Source: an uncultured Flavobacteriaceae bacterium (GTDB lineage: Bacteria; Bacteroidota; Bacteroidia; Flavobacteriales; Flavobacteriaceae). From it: a DNA stretch of 64,000 nt. The position numbers were made by a program, and so were the translations under genes. The notes beneath the pieces were generated by a model that worked only from the letters and a program-made list of their open reading frames with translations, ran no database searches and was not told where the DNA came from. The number at the start of each line of letters is the position of its first letter. Position 1 is the stretch's first letter. Location: assembly GCA_943789465.1 (NCBI GenBank), contig CALSUF010000003.1, positions 124,001-188,000 of the forward strand, in the 5' to 3' direction. Below are positions 51,202-61,480 of the stretch, piece by piece.

Positions 51202-52391
51202 TAATCGTTGTACTGAATAAGTGCTGCTCTTAGAATAGCTACCGAAGTTCTAAGGTCTTCTTTATTTAGGACATAAGCAATTCTCACTTGATTTTTTCCG
51301 AGACCATCTGTAGAATAAAACCCGGCAGCGGGCGCTACCATAATCGTTTCATTGTGCAATCTAAACACTTCTAATAACCACTGCGCAAATACATCGGAAT
51401 CTTTGACAGGTAATTCCACAATGCAGTAAAAAGCACCTTTAGGTTTAGCTACTTTTACTCCTTCAATTTTTTCAAGTTCTTCCACTAAAACGTTTCTTCG
51501 TTCCACATATTCAGTGATGACCTCCCTAAAATAACTATCTGGAGTCTCCAAGGCTGCTTCACTTGCTAGTAGGGCATAGGTTGGCGGAGACAAACGCGCT
51601 TGTGCAAATTTTAAAGCTGTGTCAAGAACTGTTTTATTTTTGGTCACTATACATCCAATTCTTGCTCCACACATACTGTATCGTTTTGAAACGGAATCAA
51701 TAATAATGGCATTTGACTCCAATCCTTTTTCTTGCATGATAGAATAATGCTCGTACCCATCATAAGTAAACTCGCGATATACTTCATCTGAAATTAGATA
51801 TAAATCGTGTTTTTTAACAAGAGCTGCTAGCTGTTTAATTTCAGATTCACTATACAAATACCCTGTAGGATTACCTGGATTACAAATTAATATTGCTTTT
51901 GTGTTTTTGGTAATTAAGGCTTCAAAATCAGCAATAGGAGGTAAGGCAAAATTAGATTCAATACTTGAAACGACTGGCACTACTTTTACTCCTTGAGCTG
52001 TCGAAAATCCATTATAATTTGCATAAAAAGGTTCGGGAATAATCACTTCATCTTCAGGGTCCATAATACTTCCAAAGGTGAAAAATAAGGCCTCACTGCC
52101 TCCAGTGGTAATAATGATGTCATCGGCAACGATATGAATGTCATTTTTTTTATAATAGCCCGCTAATTTTGTGCGGTATGTTTCTGACCCTTCCGAACGA
52201 CTGTAAGCTAAGATGTCTAACGTATTGTTTTTGACAGCATTTAACGCCACTTCGGGGGTTTTAATATCAGGTTGACCGATGTTTAGATGGTAAACATTTA
52301 CCCCTTCTTTTTTTGCTTGTTCGGCATAAGGCACTAGTTTCCTAATGGGTGATTGTGGCATTAGTGCCCCTTTACGAGAAATTTTCGGCAT
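51201..52391 (-). CDS. Class I PLP-dependent aminotransferase
   Basis: A 396-aa transaminase: NIGQPDIKTP near residue 38, CNPGNPTGYLYS, SDEVYREF and the PLP lysine in SVSKRYSMCGARIG. It resembles the aspartate/alanine-type family but substrate cannot be fixed; it is distinct from the enzyme at 10179. First gene of an operon with murB, 23 nt after a -7 box. Confidence 0.88.
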   Translation of the reverse strand: MPKISRKGALMPQSPIRKLVPYAEQAKKEGVNVYHLNIGQPDIKTPEVALNAVKNNTLDILAYSRSEGSETYRTKLAGYYKKNDIHIVADDIIITTGGSEALFFTFGSIMDPEDEVIIPEPFYANYNGFSTAQGVKVVPVVSSIESNFALPPIADFEALITKNTKAILICNPGNPTGYLYSESEIKQLAALVKKHDLYLISDEVYREFTYDGYEHYSIMQEKGLESNAIIIDSVSKRYSMCGARIGCIVTKNKTVLDTALKFAQARLSPPTYALLASEAALETPDSYFREVITEYVERRNVLVEELEKIEGVKVAKPKGAFYCIVELPVKDSDVFAQWLLEVFRLHNETIMVAPAAGFYSTDGLGKNQVRIAYVLNKEDLRTSVAILRAALIQYND

Positions 52392-52414
52392 GATTCTATG
52401 ATAAATGTTGTTTA

Positions 52415-52422
52415 CAAATTTA
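52415..52422 (-). promoter_or_regulatory. -7 box of aminotransferase-murB
   Basis: TAAATTTG on the minus strand, exact TAnnTTTG match, 23 nt before the ATG at 52391. Confidence 0.45.
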
Positions 52423-52509
52423 TCTTAAAGTTTGTATAAAATAAAGCCCTTTAACTATTATTTAAATAAATCTGTTGTAAATTGTATCTAGCCCCTTACT
52501 ACTTTCACT

Positions 52510-53865
52510 ATGTTGAATATCAATTTACTATGCATTCTTTTCTTTATGGGTTTTAATTTGAGTGTATTTTCTCAAGGAAATTTTGAACTTCAAAATGGAA
52601 TAAGAGATAAGATACATTTTAAATTAGTCAACAACCTTATTGTCATTCCCGTTACAATTAATGGTGTTTCATTGTCATTTTTACTAGATACAGGGGTTTC
52701 AAAACCAATTATTTTTAATTTTTTCAATTTACAAGAAGAATTATCGATCCATGAAACAGAAACAATCCTCATTCAAGGATTGGGCAATGATGAACCAATT
52801 GAGGCATTGCGCTCTTCTAATAATACAGTTATCATAGGAGAAGCTGTATCTTTGAACCAAGATTTGTTTGCAATTATAGATGCCTCTATTAACTTTGTTC
52901 CCAGTCTTGGGATTCCAATTCATGGAATTATTGGTTATGATCTTTTTAAGGACTTTGTAATCGAAATTAATTACAGTCGAAAATTTATAAAACTATACAA
53001 TCCTCATTTGTATGATTCAAAATTATCAAAAAAATGGAGGAAATTAGATCTAAAATTTTACAATAAAAAACCAATTATTGAAGCGTCTGTGACTGTAAAT
53101 AATCAAGTAGTTCCAGTTAATCTTTTAATAGATACAGGAGGGAGTGATGCATTGTGGCTTTTCGAAGATTCTGTACAATCTCTTTCTATTCCGACGAATA
53201 CTTTTGACGATTTTTTAGGCAAAGGTCTCAGTGGAACCATTTTCGGAAAACGAACAGTCGTTGAATCCTTCCGTCTAAAAGACTATCAATTAAACAAGGT
53301 TAATGTGGCTTTTCCTGATACTGCCTCAATTCAAAAAGCGAAGATCAATACGTTAAGAAATGGGAGTTTAATGGGGGATGTGTTGCATCGTTTTAATTGG
53401 GTATTTGATTATAAATCACAATGGGTTGCTTTCAAGAAAAACAAATTTTTCAACCCCCCTTTTAATTATAATAAGAGTGGGGTCGTGTTGCAATATGCTG
53501 GAGTCCGACTGGTGAAAACACGAACAAGAATCCCAGTTAAAACAGTGCATTCTTCTACGGAGACTTCTAATCAAAGTTCAAATACGATTAATTTCACTTC
53601 TACCTATAAGTTTGAAGTAGTCCCCGAATTAATTATTTCAGATATCAGACCTCACTCTCCATCTGATAAAGCAGGGCTTGAAATCGGTGATGTGGTACTT
53701 TCAATCAATAATCAAAACCTCAGCTCATTGACACTTCAAAAAGCGATTGACCAGTTTTATGGAGCAGATGGAAAACAAATTAAAATGACCATCGAACGCG
53801 GAGGTATCGTCCTAAAATATCAATTTAGACTCCGCGATTTATTGCATAAAAAAAGCACCAATTAA
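52510..53865 (+). CDS. Exported aspartyl protease-like protein with PDZ domain
   Basis: A 451-aa protein with a signal peptide (ending VFSQ, residue 21) and two retropepsin-like repeats: Asp60 of FLLDTGVS with HGIIGYDLF, and Asp208 of LLIDTGGSD with GSLMGDVLHRF. A C-terminal PDZ domain (about 372-440, SPSDKAGLEIGDVVLSINNQ) follows. Two D-T-G loops in one chain could form a complete aspartic active site. Role unknown; such clan AA proteins with PDZ are common in Bacteroidota. Single gene. Confidence 0.88.
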   Translation: MLNINLLCILFFMGFNLSVFSQGNFELQNGIRDKIHFKLVNNLIVIPVTINGVSLSFLLDTGVSKPIIFNFFNLQEELSIHETETILIQGLGNDEPIEALRSSNNTVIIGEAVSLNQDLFAIIDASINFVPSLGIPIHGIIGYDLFKDFVIEINYSRKFIKLYNPHLYDSKLSKKWRKLDLKFYNKKPIIEASVTVNNQVVPVNLLIDTGGSDALWLFEDSVQSLSIPTNTFDDFLGKGLSGTIFGKRTVVESFRLKDYQLNKVNVAFPDTASIQKAKINTLRNGSLMGDVLHRFNWVFDYKSQWVAFKKNKFFNPPFNYNKSGVVLQYAGVRLVKTRTRIPVKTVHSSTETSNQSSNTINFTSTYKFEVVPELIISDIRPHSPSDKAGLEIGDVVLSINNQNLSSLTLQKAIDQFYGADGKQIKMTIERGGIVLKYQFRLRDLLHKKSTN

Positions 53866-53895
53866 GATGCTTTCATTTATATAAAAGAATTAAAT

Positions 53896-54321
53896 TTATT
53901 GCTCTAAAACGCTTTTGTCTTTATCTCCAATGACACTCGCCTTACTGGAGTCAATAACAGTTCCTTTAATTTTTAAGGCAACCGTAGGAGTATCCGCATT
54001 AGAAGTTACAGTTATTGTTTTTCTAATTGGATTGACTCGATTTGTGTCGTATTTCACTTCAATCTCACCATTTTCACCTGGTAATATAGGTGCTGTTGGT
54101 TTTTTAGGAACCGTACAACCACAGCTTGATTTTACAGCAGAAACTATTAGAGGTGCATCACCAGTATTTTTAAATTTAAAGACACGAACCCCATCAGATC
54201 CTTTTTCAATGGTTCCATAATCAATAGTTTCAGATTCAAATTCAATTTTTGCAACTTTATCTTGTGCAAACATCCCTAAACTAAAGATGGAAATGAATAA
54301 TATTACAAATGTTTTTTTCAT
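53896..54321 (-). CDS. Exported DUF1573 protein
   Basis: A 141-aa secreted protein: signal peptide ending MFAQ (residue 20), then one DUF1573 immunoglobulin-like domain with IDYGTIEKGSDGVRVFKFKN, the conserved SSCGCTVP and the GENGEIEVKYDTNR strand. Function unknown. No exact -7 box found; the 142-nt gap to valS holds the valS promoter. Confidence 0.92.
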   Translation of the reverse strand: MKKTFVILFISIFSLGMFAQDKVAKIEFESETIDYGTIEKGSDGVRVFKFKNTGDAPLIVSAVKSSCGCTVPKKPTAPILPGENGEIEVKYDTNRVNPIRKTITVTSNADTPTVALKIKGTVIDSSKASVIGDKDKSVLEQ

Positions 54322-54425
54322 GATATATAAAATATATTAATGTAAATTTAGTTACTTTTTTTTTAAACTACAAAAATGCACTCATATAAAATCAATTATT
54401 AATTCTAAAGAAAATAAAATATAAG

Positions 54426-54433
54426 TACTTTTG
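54426..54433 (+). promoter_or_regulatory. -7 box of valS
   Basis: TACTTTTG, exact TAnnTTTG match, 30 nt before the valS ATG at 54464. Confidence 0.5.
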
Positions 54434-54463
54434 TAAATTAATATTCAAAAACTATTCCAAAAT

Positions 54464-57094
54464 ATGTCTATTCCTTCAAAATATGATGCGTCAACTGTTG
54501 AAAACAAATGGTATGACTATTGGATGACTCACAAATATTTCCATTCGACTCCCGATTCTCGAGAGCCTTACACGATTGTGATCCCTCCCCCTAATGTTAC
54601 GGGAATTTTACATATGGGGCATATGCTGAACAATACCATTCAGGATGTATTGGTGCGCCGAGCGCGCTTACAAGGTAAAAATGCGTGTTGGGTTCCTGGG
54701 ACTGACCATGCCTCAATTGCTACTGAAGCGAAAGTAGTATCAAAATTGAAAGAAAAAGGAATTAATAAAAATGACCTTTCTAGGGCAGAGTTTATGGAAC
54801 ATGCTTGGGATTGGACTGAAGAGTACGGAGGTGTCATTCTTGAACAACTAAAAAAATTAGGTTGCTCATGTGATTGGGATCGCACGAAGTTTACGATGGA
54901 TGACGATATGAGCGAATCTGTAATCAAAGTATTTATTGACTTGCACAACAAAGGGTTGATTTACAGAGGTTTTAGAATGGTCAATTGGGATCCTCAAGCC
55001 CAGACCACTTTGTCTGATGAGGAAGTGATTTATGAAGAACGTCAAGGTCATTTATATTATTTAAATTATAAAATACAAGATAGTGATGAGGTCGTCACTA
55101 TTGCGACCACACGTCCCGAAACAATTTTAGGAGACACCGCAATTTGTATCAATCCGAATGACGAACGTTATGGGCACTTGAAAGGGAAAAAAGTAATTGT
55201 TCCTTTATGCGGTCGTGTCATCCCTATTATTGAAGATGATTATGTTGATGTTGAGTTTGGAACGGGTTGTTTAAAAGTAACTCCTGCACACGATATAAAT
55301 GACAAGGCACTTGGAGAAAAACACCAGTTAGAGGTCATTGATATTTTTAATGCAGATGCAACGCTGAATAGTTTTGGTCTACATTACGAAGGTAAAGATC
55401 GATTTGTAGTTCGTAAAGAAATTATAAAAGAACTAGAATCTCTGGGTTTCCTTATTAAAACAGAACAACATTTACATAAAGTTGGAACTTCGGAACGTAC
55501 AAAAGAAGTGATTGAACCACGTCTTTCAGATCAGTGGTTTTTAAAAATGGAAACTTTAGCAAAACCAGCAATCAAAGCAGTTTTAGAAGATAAAACGATC
55601 CATCTGTTTCCAAAGAAATTTGAAAACACCTACCGTCATTGGATGGAAAATATTCGTGATTGGAATATTTCAAGACAATTATTTTGGGGACAACAGATAC
55701 CAGCTTATTTCTATGGAGATGGTAAAGATGATTTTGTTGTGGCAGAATCTATTGAGAAAGCTTTAGAATTAGCGAAAGTTAAATCTGGGAATACGAAGTT
55801 AAATACCGAAAATTTAACACAAGACAGTGATGTTTTGGACACGTGGTTTTCATCGTGGCTATGGCCAATGTCCGTATTTGATGGCATTCGAAATCCAGAA
55901 AATGAAGACATTAAATATTACTATCCAACCAACGATCTAGTCACGGGGCCAGATATTTTATTTTTCTGGGTGGCACGTATGATAGTTGCAGGTTATGAAT
56001 ATAAAGATCAAAAGCCTTTTAACAATGTGTATTTTACAGGGCTTGTAAGAGATAAACAACGTCGCAAGATGAGTAAGTCTTTGGGGAACTCTCCAGACGC
56101 CTTAAAACTTATAGAAAATTTTGGTGCCGATGGTGTTCGTGTAGGGTTATTATTGAGCTCTGCAGCTGGAAATGATTTAATGTTTGATGAAGCATTATGT
56201 CAACAAGGAAAAGCATTTGGAAATAAAATATGGAATGCCTTCCGACTCATTGAAGGTTGGGAAGTTGCAGACATCGAACAACCCGATTATGCGGTCATTG
56301 CTATTGAGTGGTATGAGGCAAAATTTCAAAAGACATTGGTTGAAATTGAGGATCATTTTAGCAAGTATCGCTTAAGTGATGCTTTGATGACCACCTATAA
56401 ACTAATTTGGGATGATTTCTGTTCTTGGTTATTAGAAATGGTAAAACCTGCTTATGGGGCACCAATTGATAAAAAAACCTATCAAGCTGTAGTGTCAATT
56501 TTGGAATCAAACCTAAAAATTTTACATCCATTTATGCCATTTCTTTCAGAAGAAATTTGGCAACACTTGGAAAAAAGAACTCCTGAGCAAGCTTTAATAG
56601 TAGCTTCTTGGCCAGAACAAAAGTCTTTCGATTCTGCTATTTTAGAAGGTTTTGAGTTCGCTTCAGATGTTGTGTCAGGAATTCGAACAATTCGAAAAGA
56701 AAAAAATATTGCTTTTAAAAATACTATTGAATTTTTGGTACTGAACAATGAGTCTCAAACCCTAGGTTTTGATGCGATTATTTCTAAACTAGGAAATATT
56801 TCAAACTTGACCTATACGACTGAAACGGTTGAAAACGCGCTATCTTTTAGAGTAAAGTCTAATGAGTATTTTATTCCAGCCAACGACACCATTGATGTTG
56901 CTGCTGAAATATCAAAACTTGAAGAAGAACTTAAATACACAGAAGGGTTTTTAAAATCTGTTCAAAAGAAATTATCTAATGAACGTTTTGTTTCGGGTGC
57001 TCCAGAACAAGTGGTGGCAAGTGAAAAGAAAAAAGAAGCAGATGCGATTGCCAAAATAGAGACTCTTAAAACAAGTTTAAAAAATCTAAGATAA
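54464..57094 (+). CDS. valS: Valyl-tRNA synthetase
   Basis: Class I synthetase charging tRNA-Val. HIGH-type motif HMGH (50-53, in PPPNVTGILHMGHMLNN), the editing domain with TTRPETILGDTAI and VTPAHD, KMSKS (535-539), the anticodon-binding region and a C-terminal coiled coil (about 815-876). 876 aa is normal. Ends 2 nt before the convergent acyl-CoA-binding protein gene. Confidence 0.98.
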   Translation: MSIPSKYDASTVENKWYDYWMTHKYFHSTPDSREPYTIVIPPPNVTGILHMGHMLNNTIQDVLVRRARLQGKNACWVPGTDHASIATEAKVVSKLKEKGINKNDLSRAEFMEHAWDWTEEYGGVILEQLKKLGCSCDWDRTKFTMDDDMSESVIKVFIDLHNKGLIYRGFRMVNWDPQAQTTLSDEEVIYEERQGHLYYLNYKIQDSDEVVTIATTRPETILGDTAICINPNDERYGHLKGKKVIVPLCGRVIPIIEDDYVDVEFGTGCLKVTPAHDINDKALGEKHQLEVIDIFNADATLNSFGLHYEGKDRFVVRKEIIKELESLGFLIKTEQHLHKVGTSERTKEVIEPRLSDQWFLKMETLAKPAIKAVLEDKTIHLFPKKFENTYRHWMENIRDWNISRQLFWGQQIPAYFYGDGKDDFVVAESIEKALELAKVKSGNTKLNTENLTQDSDVLDTWFSSWLWPMSVFDGIRNPENEDIKYYYPTNDLVTGPDILFFWVARMIVAGYEYKDQKPFNNVYFTGLVRDKQRRKMSKSLGNSPDALKLIENFGADGVRVGLLLSSAAGNDLMFDEALCQQGKAFGNKIWNAFRLIEGWEVADIEQPDYAVIAIEWYEAKFQKTLVEIEDHFSKYRLSDALMTTYKLIWDDFCSWLLEMVKPAYGAPIDKKTYQAVVSILESNLKILHPFMPFLSEEIWQHLEKRTPEQALIVASWPEQKSFDSAILEGFEFASDVVSGIRTIRKEKNIAFKNTIEFLVLNNESQTLGFDAIISKLGNISNLTYTTETVENALSFRVKSNEYFIPANDTIDVAAEISKLEEELKYTEGFLKSVQKKLSNERFVSGAPEQVVASEKKKEADAIAKIETLKTSLKNLR

Positions 57095-57096
57095 TT

Positions 57097-57363
57097 TTAC
57101 TTTCGGTAAATTAGATACGTGTTGGCTAAGTCGATGTAGCATTGTTTTGCTTCATCTTGAGAAATGTTTTCAACCTGAAAAAGGGCGTTGGTTTTAAAAG
57201 CATTTATAATAGCTTTGCTACTACTTGGTCGGCTATAATCGTTGGTTGCTTTTTTGTAATAGGCATAGAGTTTCAAAAGGATATCCGCAGGAAATGGCTG
57301 CTCGTGGCTATTGATACTATCAACAGCTTCTCTAAATTCAATATCCAAGGCCTCTGAATTCAT
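57097..57363 (-). CDS. Acyl-CoA-binding protein
   Basis: Small four-helix protein (88 aa from the ATG at 57361-57363) that binds long-chain acyl-CoA in the cytosol. Signature: EFREAVDSINS, ADILLKLYAYYKKATNDYSRP, with the YxxA-type Tyr/Lys pair. It is the last gene of the rsfS-ftsH operon and starts 1 nt after the phosphatidylserine decarboxylase stop, which links it to lipid metabolism. The frame is open to 57393 but would overlap psd. Confidence 0.88.
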   Translation of the reverse strand: MNSEALDIEFREAVDSINSHEQPFPADILLKLYAYYKKATNDYSRPSSSKAIINAFKTNALFQVENISQDEAKQCYIDLANTYLIYRK

Positions 57364-57364
57364 T

Positions 57365-58012
57365 TTATAGTTCTGCAACGATACATTCGCCACCTTTTAC
57401 TTTTTGGTTAAGTTTGACTTTAATATTAGTGTCTAAAGGTAAAAATAAATCTACTCGTGACCCAAATTTTATAAATCCAGCATCTGTCCCTTGTTCTACA
57501 GTTGTACCTTCTTTTGCATAATTAACAATACGACGTGCCAAGGCACCCGCTATTTGCCTGTATAGGACTTTGCCATAAGTTTTATTTTCTACTACAACTG
57601 TCGTTCGTTCGTTTTCGGTACTTGCTTTTGGGTGCCATGCTACCAGGTATTTTCCTGGGTGGTACTTGCTAAAAAGTACAGAGCCACTTACTGGGTACCG
57701 CGTTACGTGTACATTAATAGGCGACATAAAAATACTGACTTGAAGCCGTTTTTCTTTAAAATATTCTGTCTCTTCAACTTCTTCTATGACCACCACTTTT
57801 CCATCTACAGGTGCAATTACTTGACGATCGTTATGACGGGTATAACGTTTTGGGTTTCTGAAAAACTGTAGGACTAGCACGAGTATTACCAACAAAGTAA
57901 ACTGAATGAGTTTTGCGAGCCATGGCAATTGTAAATTGTCGATTAATAACGATGTAGCTACTACAAAAACGAGTGTAACAAAAATTATTTTTTGTCCTTC
58001 TTTATGAAACAT
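57365..58012 (-). CDS. psd: Phosphatidylserine decarboxylase, short form
   Basis: Makes phosphatidylethanolamine. The 215-aa proenzyme self-cleaves at Gly184-Ser185 (IKFGSRVDLFLP) to form the pyruvoyl group. Two N-terminal membrane segments (about 9-25 and 34-50), APVDGKVV and FMSPINVHVTR are as in short bacterial PSDs. Overlaps cdsA by 11 bp. Confidence 0.95.
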   Translation of the reverse strand: MFHKEGQKIIFVTLVFVVATSLLIDNLQLPWLAKLIQFTLLVILVLVLQFFRNPKRYTRHNDRQVIAPVDGKVVVIEEVEETEYFKEKRLQVSIFMSPINVHVTRYPVSGSVLFSKYHPGKYLVAWHPKASTENERTTVVVENKTYGKVLYRQIAGALARRIVNYAKEGTTVEQGTDAGFIKFGSRVDLFLPLDTNIKVKLNQKVKGGECIVAEL

Positions 58013-58823
58013 AATTTAATATTCTTAAAAATAAATAGATAAATGGTGCTGCAAATATAGCACTATCTAAGCGATCTAATAGACCTCCATGACCAGGCAT
58101 TATTTTACCACTGTCTTTAACTGCTGCTTGGCGTTTATATTTTGATTCAACTAAGTCTCCCAATGTGCCAAAAATACTAATAATAACACTGATTATTAGC
58201 CAATTAGTAAAGAGTAATGAATCCGTACAATTGGCAATGACATAACTTCCCAAAGCGGCAAAAAACACACCTCCTAAGAAACCTTCCACTGTTTTTTTAG
58301 GGGAAATGCTTTCAAAAAGTTTTTGTTTTCCAAAATTTTTCCCAACAATATAAGCAAAGCTATCATTGATCCAAATCAAAATGAAAATATACATGATGAT
58401 TTCAGGATTGTAATTTTCAAAGTTTAGAGCGATCAATAATAAAAATACAAATCCACTACTTACATAAAAAGTGGTATTTATAAAATGATTTGAGAGTAAG
58501 GTTGGGAGGCTCTTTGAAGAAAATAAATCTCTGATCAATAATAGATTTACTAGTACCGAAATGACAAGTAATATTTGAGATATATCAGAAAGACTCTCGT
58601 TAGATTTAAAAATAGTTTCCCAAAATGCAACTACCAAAAATAATCCCATAAAAATGATATAGGAAGCTATGTTTCTTTGATGAATTAATTTATTAAACTC
58701 TAACAAGCAAATCAATCCAAATACGAAAAACAGAGCTATACAAGCGTATTTCAATTGGATTGAGCCAATTAAAATAGTCGCAAATAACAAGCCTGATAGT
58801 GCTCTTGTGGTTAGTTCTTTCAA
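58002..58823 (-). CDS. cdsA: Phosphatidate cytidylyltransferase
   Basis: Integral membrane enzyme making CDP-diacylglycerol, the precursor of all phospholipids. 273 aa with about eight helices; the CDS signature is KDSGKIMPGHGGLLDRLDSA, with SPKKTVEGFLGG upstream. It follows the LUD gene by 8 nt and overlaps psd. Confidence 0.96.
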   Translation of the reverse strand: MKELTTRALSGLLFATILIGSIQLKYACIALFFVFGLICLLEFNKLIHQRNIASYIIFMGLFLVVAFWETIFKSNESLSDISQILLVISVLVNLLLIRDLFSSKSLPTLLSNHFINTTFYVSSGFVFLLLIALNFENYNPEIIMYIFILIWINDSFAYIVGKNFGKQKLFESISPKKTVEGFLGGVFFAALGSYVIANCTDSLLFTNWLIISVIISIFGTLGDLVESKYKRQAAVKDSGKIMPGHGGLLDRLDSAIFAAPFIYLFLRILNYVS

Positions 58824-58831
58824 TTTGTATG

Positions 58832-59440
58832 TTATAAGTCCTCTAGCAGTAGCAAATATAGGTTTTTTGTACTACTTCCATAACTTAGAAAATCATTGGT
58901 TACGTTGGCTTTAAAATGTTTAATAGTAGTGATATTGGAGGGTATAGTAGATTTATTTTTAGCTTTTATTAACTGAAGTCCTTCACTAATAGTATTCACA
59001 AATTGACTGGTGGTTGCAAATACAATGAAATTTTCAGGTAATTCAATTAGTTTTTTTTCAGCAATTTGGTTGGAAGATATAAGAAGTGATCCATCATTAG
59101 CAATCAGAGATTCACAAGTAGTAAATAGAAAGTCAGGTGTTCCTTTTTTTGGAACGTTCTCTAATTTAAAATTCTTAAATTTTTCCTTTAAGTTTTTGTT
59201 TAGGATCAGAGCTTTTTTCTTATCCCAATTATTTTCATCGATAATGTTATTTAGAAAATCATGAACTTCATCGTTATTTTCACAATAAAGAAACTTCCCA
59301 CCATTTTTATTGAAGTTGATGGTAAACGCTTCATCAATTGGTGAGTTGTCTACATCTAAAAATTTACTCTGATTTTTTTCATCAGTTTTACTTTTAGACG
59401 CATCTATATTTGAACCAAATATTTTGCGAAATACACCCAT
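58832..59440 (-). CDS. LUD-domain protein
   Basis: A 202-aa protein of the LUD (LutB/LutC-like) fold, with FTTCESLIANDGSLLISSNQ and ENFIVFATTSQFV as characteristic stretches. Other LUD proteins take part in lactate use, but no lactate genes are near and the role here is unknown. It lies between ftsH (77 nt) and cdsA (8 nt) in the same operon. No iron-sulfur cysteine cluster is present (only a few isolated Cys). Confidence 0.85.
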   Translation of the reverse strand: MGVFRKIFGSNIDASKSKTDEKNQSKFLDVDNSPIDEAFTINFNKNGGKFLYCENNDEVHDFLNNIIDENNWDKKKALILNKNLKEKFKNFKLENVPKKGTPDFLFTTCESLIANDGSLLISSNQIAEKKLIELPENFIVFATTSQFVNTISEGLQLIKAKNKSTIPSNITTIKHFKANVTNDFLSYGSSTKNLYLLLLEDL

Positions 59441-59517
59441 TTTATTCGTGTGTAGGCTTTGTACTTACACACTTCCAAAGATAAAAAATAAAGATCTAAT
59501 AGAAAGTTATTTTAAAC

Positions 59518-61470
59518 TTATTCTTCTTCTTCTATTTTAGAGCCTTGTTTTACAGCTTCTTCTATTACAAAAGGGCGTTTTCCAAAGATTGCTTCTAAGT
59601 TATCTTTAAATATAACTTCTTTCTTTAGAAGCACTTCAGCGAGTTCTGTTAACTTTTCTTTATTTTCTTCTAATAATTTAATGGCGCGTTCGTACTGAGT
59701 TTCAATAATATTTGAAATTTCTTTATCAATTAGTTCAGCTGTGCGTTCGCTGTAGGGTTTTGAAAATCCATATTCATTTTCTCCTGAAGAATCATAGTAT
59801 GTTAAGTTTCCAATTTTATCACTCAAACCATAAACAGTTACCATCGCTCTTGCTTGTTTGGTTACTTTTTCCAAATCGCTCAAAGCACCTGTAGATATTT
59901 TGTCAAAGATGACTTTTTCAGCAGCACGCCCCCCTAGGGCAGCACACATTTCATCTAACATTTGTTCAGGTCTTACAATCAATCGTTCTTCTGGAAGGTA
60001 CCATGCAGCACCCAAAGAACGTCCTCTTGGAACAATGGTTACTTTTACTAAAGGAGAGGCATGTTCCAGCATCCAACTTACTGTGGCGTGGCCAGCTTCA
60101 TGAAAAGCAACGGCTTTTTTTTCACTTGGCGTGATAATTTTATTTTTCTTTTCAAGACCTCCAATGATTCGATCTACTGCATCTAAGAAATCTTGTTTTT
60201 CAACTGCTTTTTTATTATTTCTAGCCGCAATAAGTGCTGCTTCATTACAAACATTGGCAATGTCTGCTCCAGAAAACCCAGGAGTTTGTTTGGATAAAAA
60301 GTCGGTATCTAAATCTTTAGATTTTTTCAAGGGCTTTAGATGTACTTCAAAAATTTCTTTACGCTCTCTGATATCTGGCAAATCAACATAAATTTGACGG
60401 TCAAATCGCCCCGCCCTCATTAATGCCTTATCCAACACATCTGCACGGTTGGTAGCCGCCAAAACAATCACGTTAGTATTGGTTCCAAATCCATCCATTT
60501 CTGTCAATAATTGATTCAGAGTATTTTCTCTTTCGTCATTTGATCCTGAAAAATTGCTTTTGCCACGCGCTCGTCCTATGGCATCGATTTCATCAATAAA
60601 AATGATTGAAGGAGATTTTTCTTTTGCTTGTTTAAATAAATCTCTGACTCTTGAAGCTCCAACACCCACAAACATTTCAACAAAATCAGATCCTGACAAT
60701 GAGAAAAACGGTGCTTTAGCCTCTCCAGCTACAGCTTTTGCTAACAATGTTTTTCCTGTTCCAGGAGGTCCTACTAATAAAGCACCTTTTGGAATTTTAC
60801 CGCCCAATGCTGTATATTTTTCTGGGTGTTTAAGGAAGTCTACAATTTCTTGAATTTCTTCTTTGGCACCTTCTAATCCAGCAACATCCTGAAAGGTGGT
60901 TTTAGTTTCTAGTTTTTCGTCAAACAACTTTGCTTTTGATTTTCCAATATTGAAAATTTGACCACCCCCGCCTGGACCACTCCCTCCGGACATGCGTCGC
61001 ATGATAAAAATCCAAACTCCAATAATTAAAATAAACGGAATAAGTGATGACAAAATTTCGCCCCAGGCATTGGTTTCTGTTTTAAAGTCAAGAACTGTGT
61101 CCAATTGTTTTTCTTGTATGGTGTCTTCCAATTGTTTCTGAAACAATTGGACATCCCCAAACTCAAATTGATAACTTGGACCACCAGAACCTACTGGAAA
61201 AAGCTGATCTTTTTTGTTTTTTTTATGAATATCTTTGTTTGATGCTTTTGTAGTTAGGTAAACTAAAGCCTCTCTTTTGTTAACGATTTCGACTTTTTTG
61301 ACATCACCATTTTTTAGAAATTTAAAAAATTGAGAAGGCGTGGTAGAGGTTCCTGAAGCATCTGCTAGACCGCCAGAAAACACATTGAAAGCTAAGAAAA
61401 GTACAATGGCGACTCCATAGATCCAATACGCGTTAAATTTTGTGTTTTTAGGTTTTTTATCTTTAGACAT
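59518..61470 (-). CDS. ftsH: ATP-dependent membrane zinc metalloprotease FtsH
   Basis: Membrane AAA+ protease degrading misfolded and regulatory proteins. Two N-terminal helices (about 14-32 and 140-158) flank a periplasmic domain; then Walker A GPPGTGKT (234-241), Walker [12 protein letters not shown] (289-299), second region of homology and the zinc site HEAGH (457-461). Zinc third ligand Asp is expected in the ALSDLEKVT-like stretch. 650 aa. Follows rsfS by 10 nt. Confidence 0.98.
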   Translation of the reverse strand: MSKDKKPKNTKFNAYWIYGVAIVLFLAFNVFSGGLADASGTSTTPSQFFKFLKNGDVKKVEIVNKREALVYLTTKASNKDIHKKNKKDQLFPVGSGGPSYQFEFGDVQLFQKQLEDTIQEKQLDTVLDFKTETNAWGEILSSLIPFILIIGVWIFIMRRMSGGSGPGGGGQIFNIGKSKAKLFDEKLETKTTFQDVAGLEGAKEEIQEIVDFLKHPEKYTALGGKIPKGALLVGPPGTGKTLLAKAVAGEAKAPFFSLSGSDFVEMFVGVGASRVRDLFKQAKEKSPSIIFIDEIDAIGRARGKSNFSGSNDERENTLNQLLTEMDGFGTNTNVIVLAATNRADVLDKALMRAGRFDRQIYVDLPDIRERKEIFEVHLKPLKKSKDLDTDFLSKQTPGFSGADIANVCNEAALIAARNNKKAVEKQDFLDAVDRIIGGLEKKNKIITPSEKKAVAFHEAGHATVSWMLEHASPLVKVTIVPRGRSLGAAWYLPEERLIVRPEQMLDEMCAALGGRAAEKVIFDKISTGALSDLEKVTKQARAMVTVYGLSDKIGNLTYYDSSGENEYGFSKPYSERTAELIDKEISNIIETQYERAIKLLEENKEKLTELAEVLLKKEVIFKDNLEAIFGKRPFVIEEAVKQGSKIEEEE

Positions 61471-61480
61471 GAGTTTTTTT

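Noticed and set aside
53852-53873. Hairpin AAAGCA...TGCTTT at the end of the aspartyl protease gene
   Set aside because: Six AT-rich pairs with a 10-nt loop and no clean T tract; too weak to call a terminator.
58832-59440. Lactate utilisation role for the LUD protein
   Set aside because: No LutA or LutB partners and no iron-sulfur cysteines; the fold alone does not support that function.
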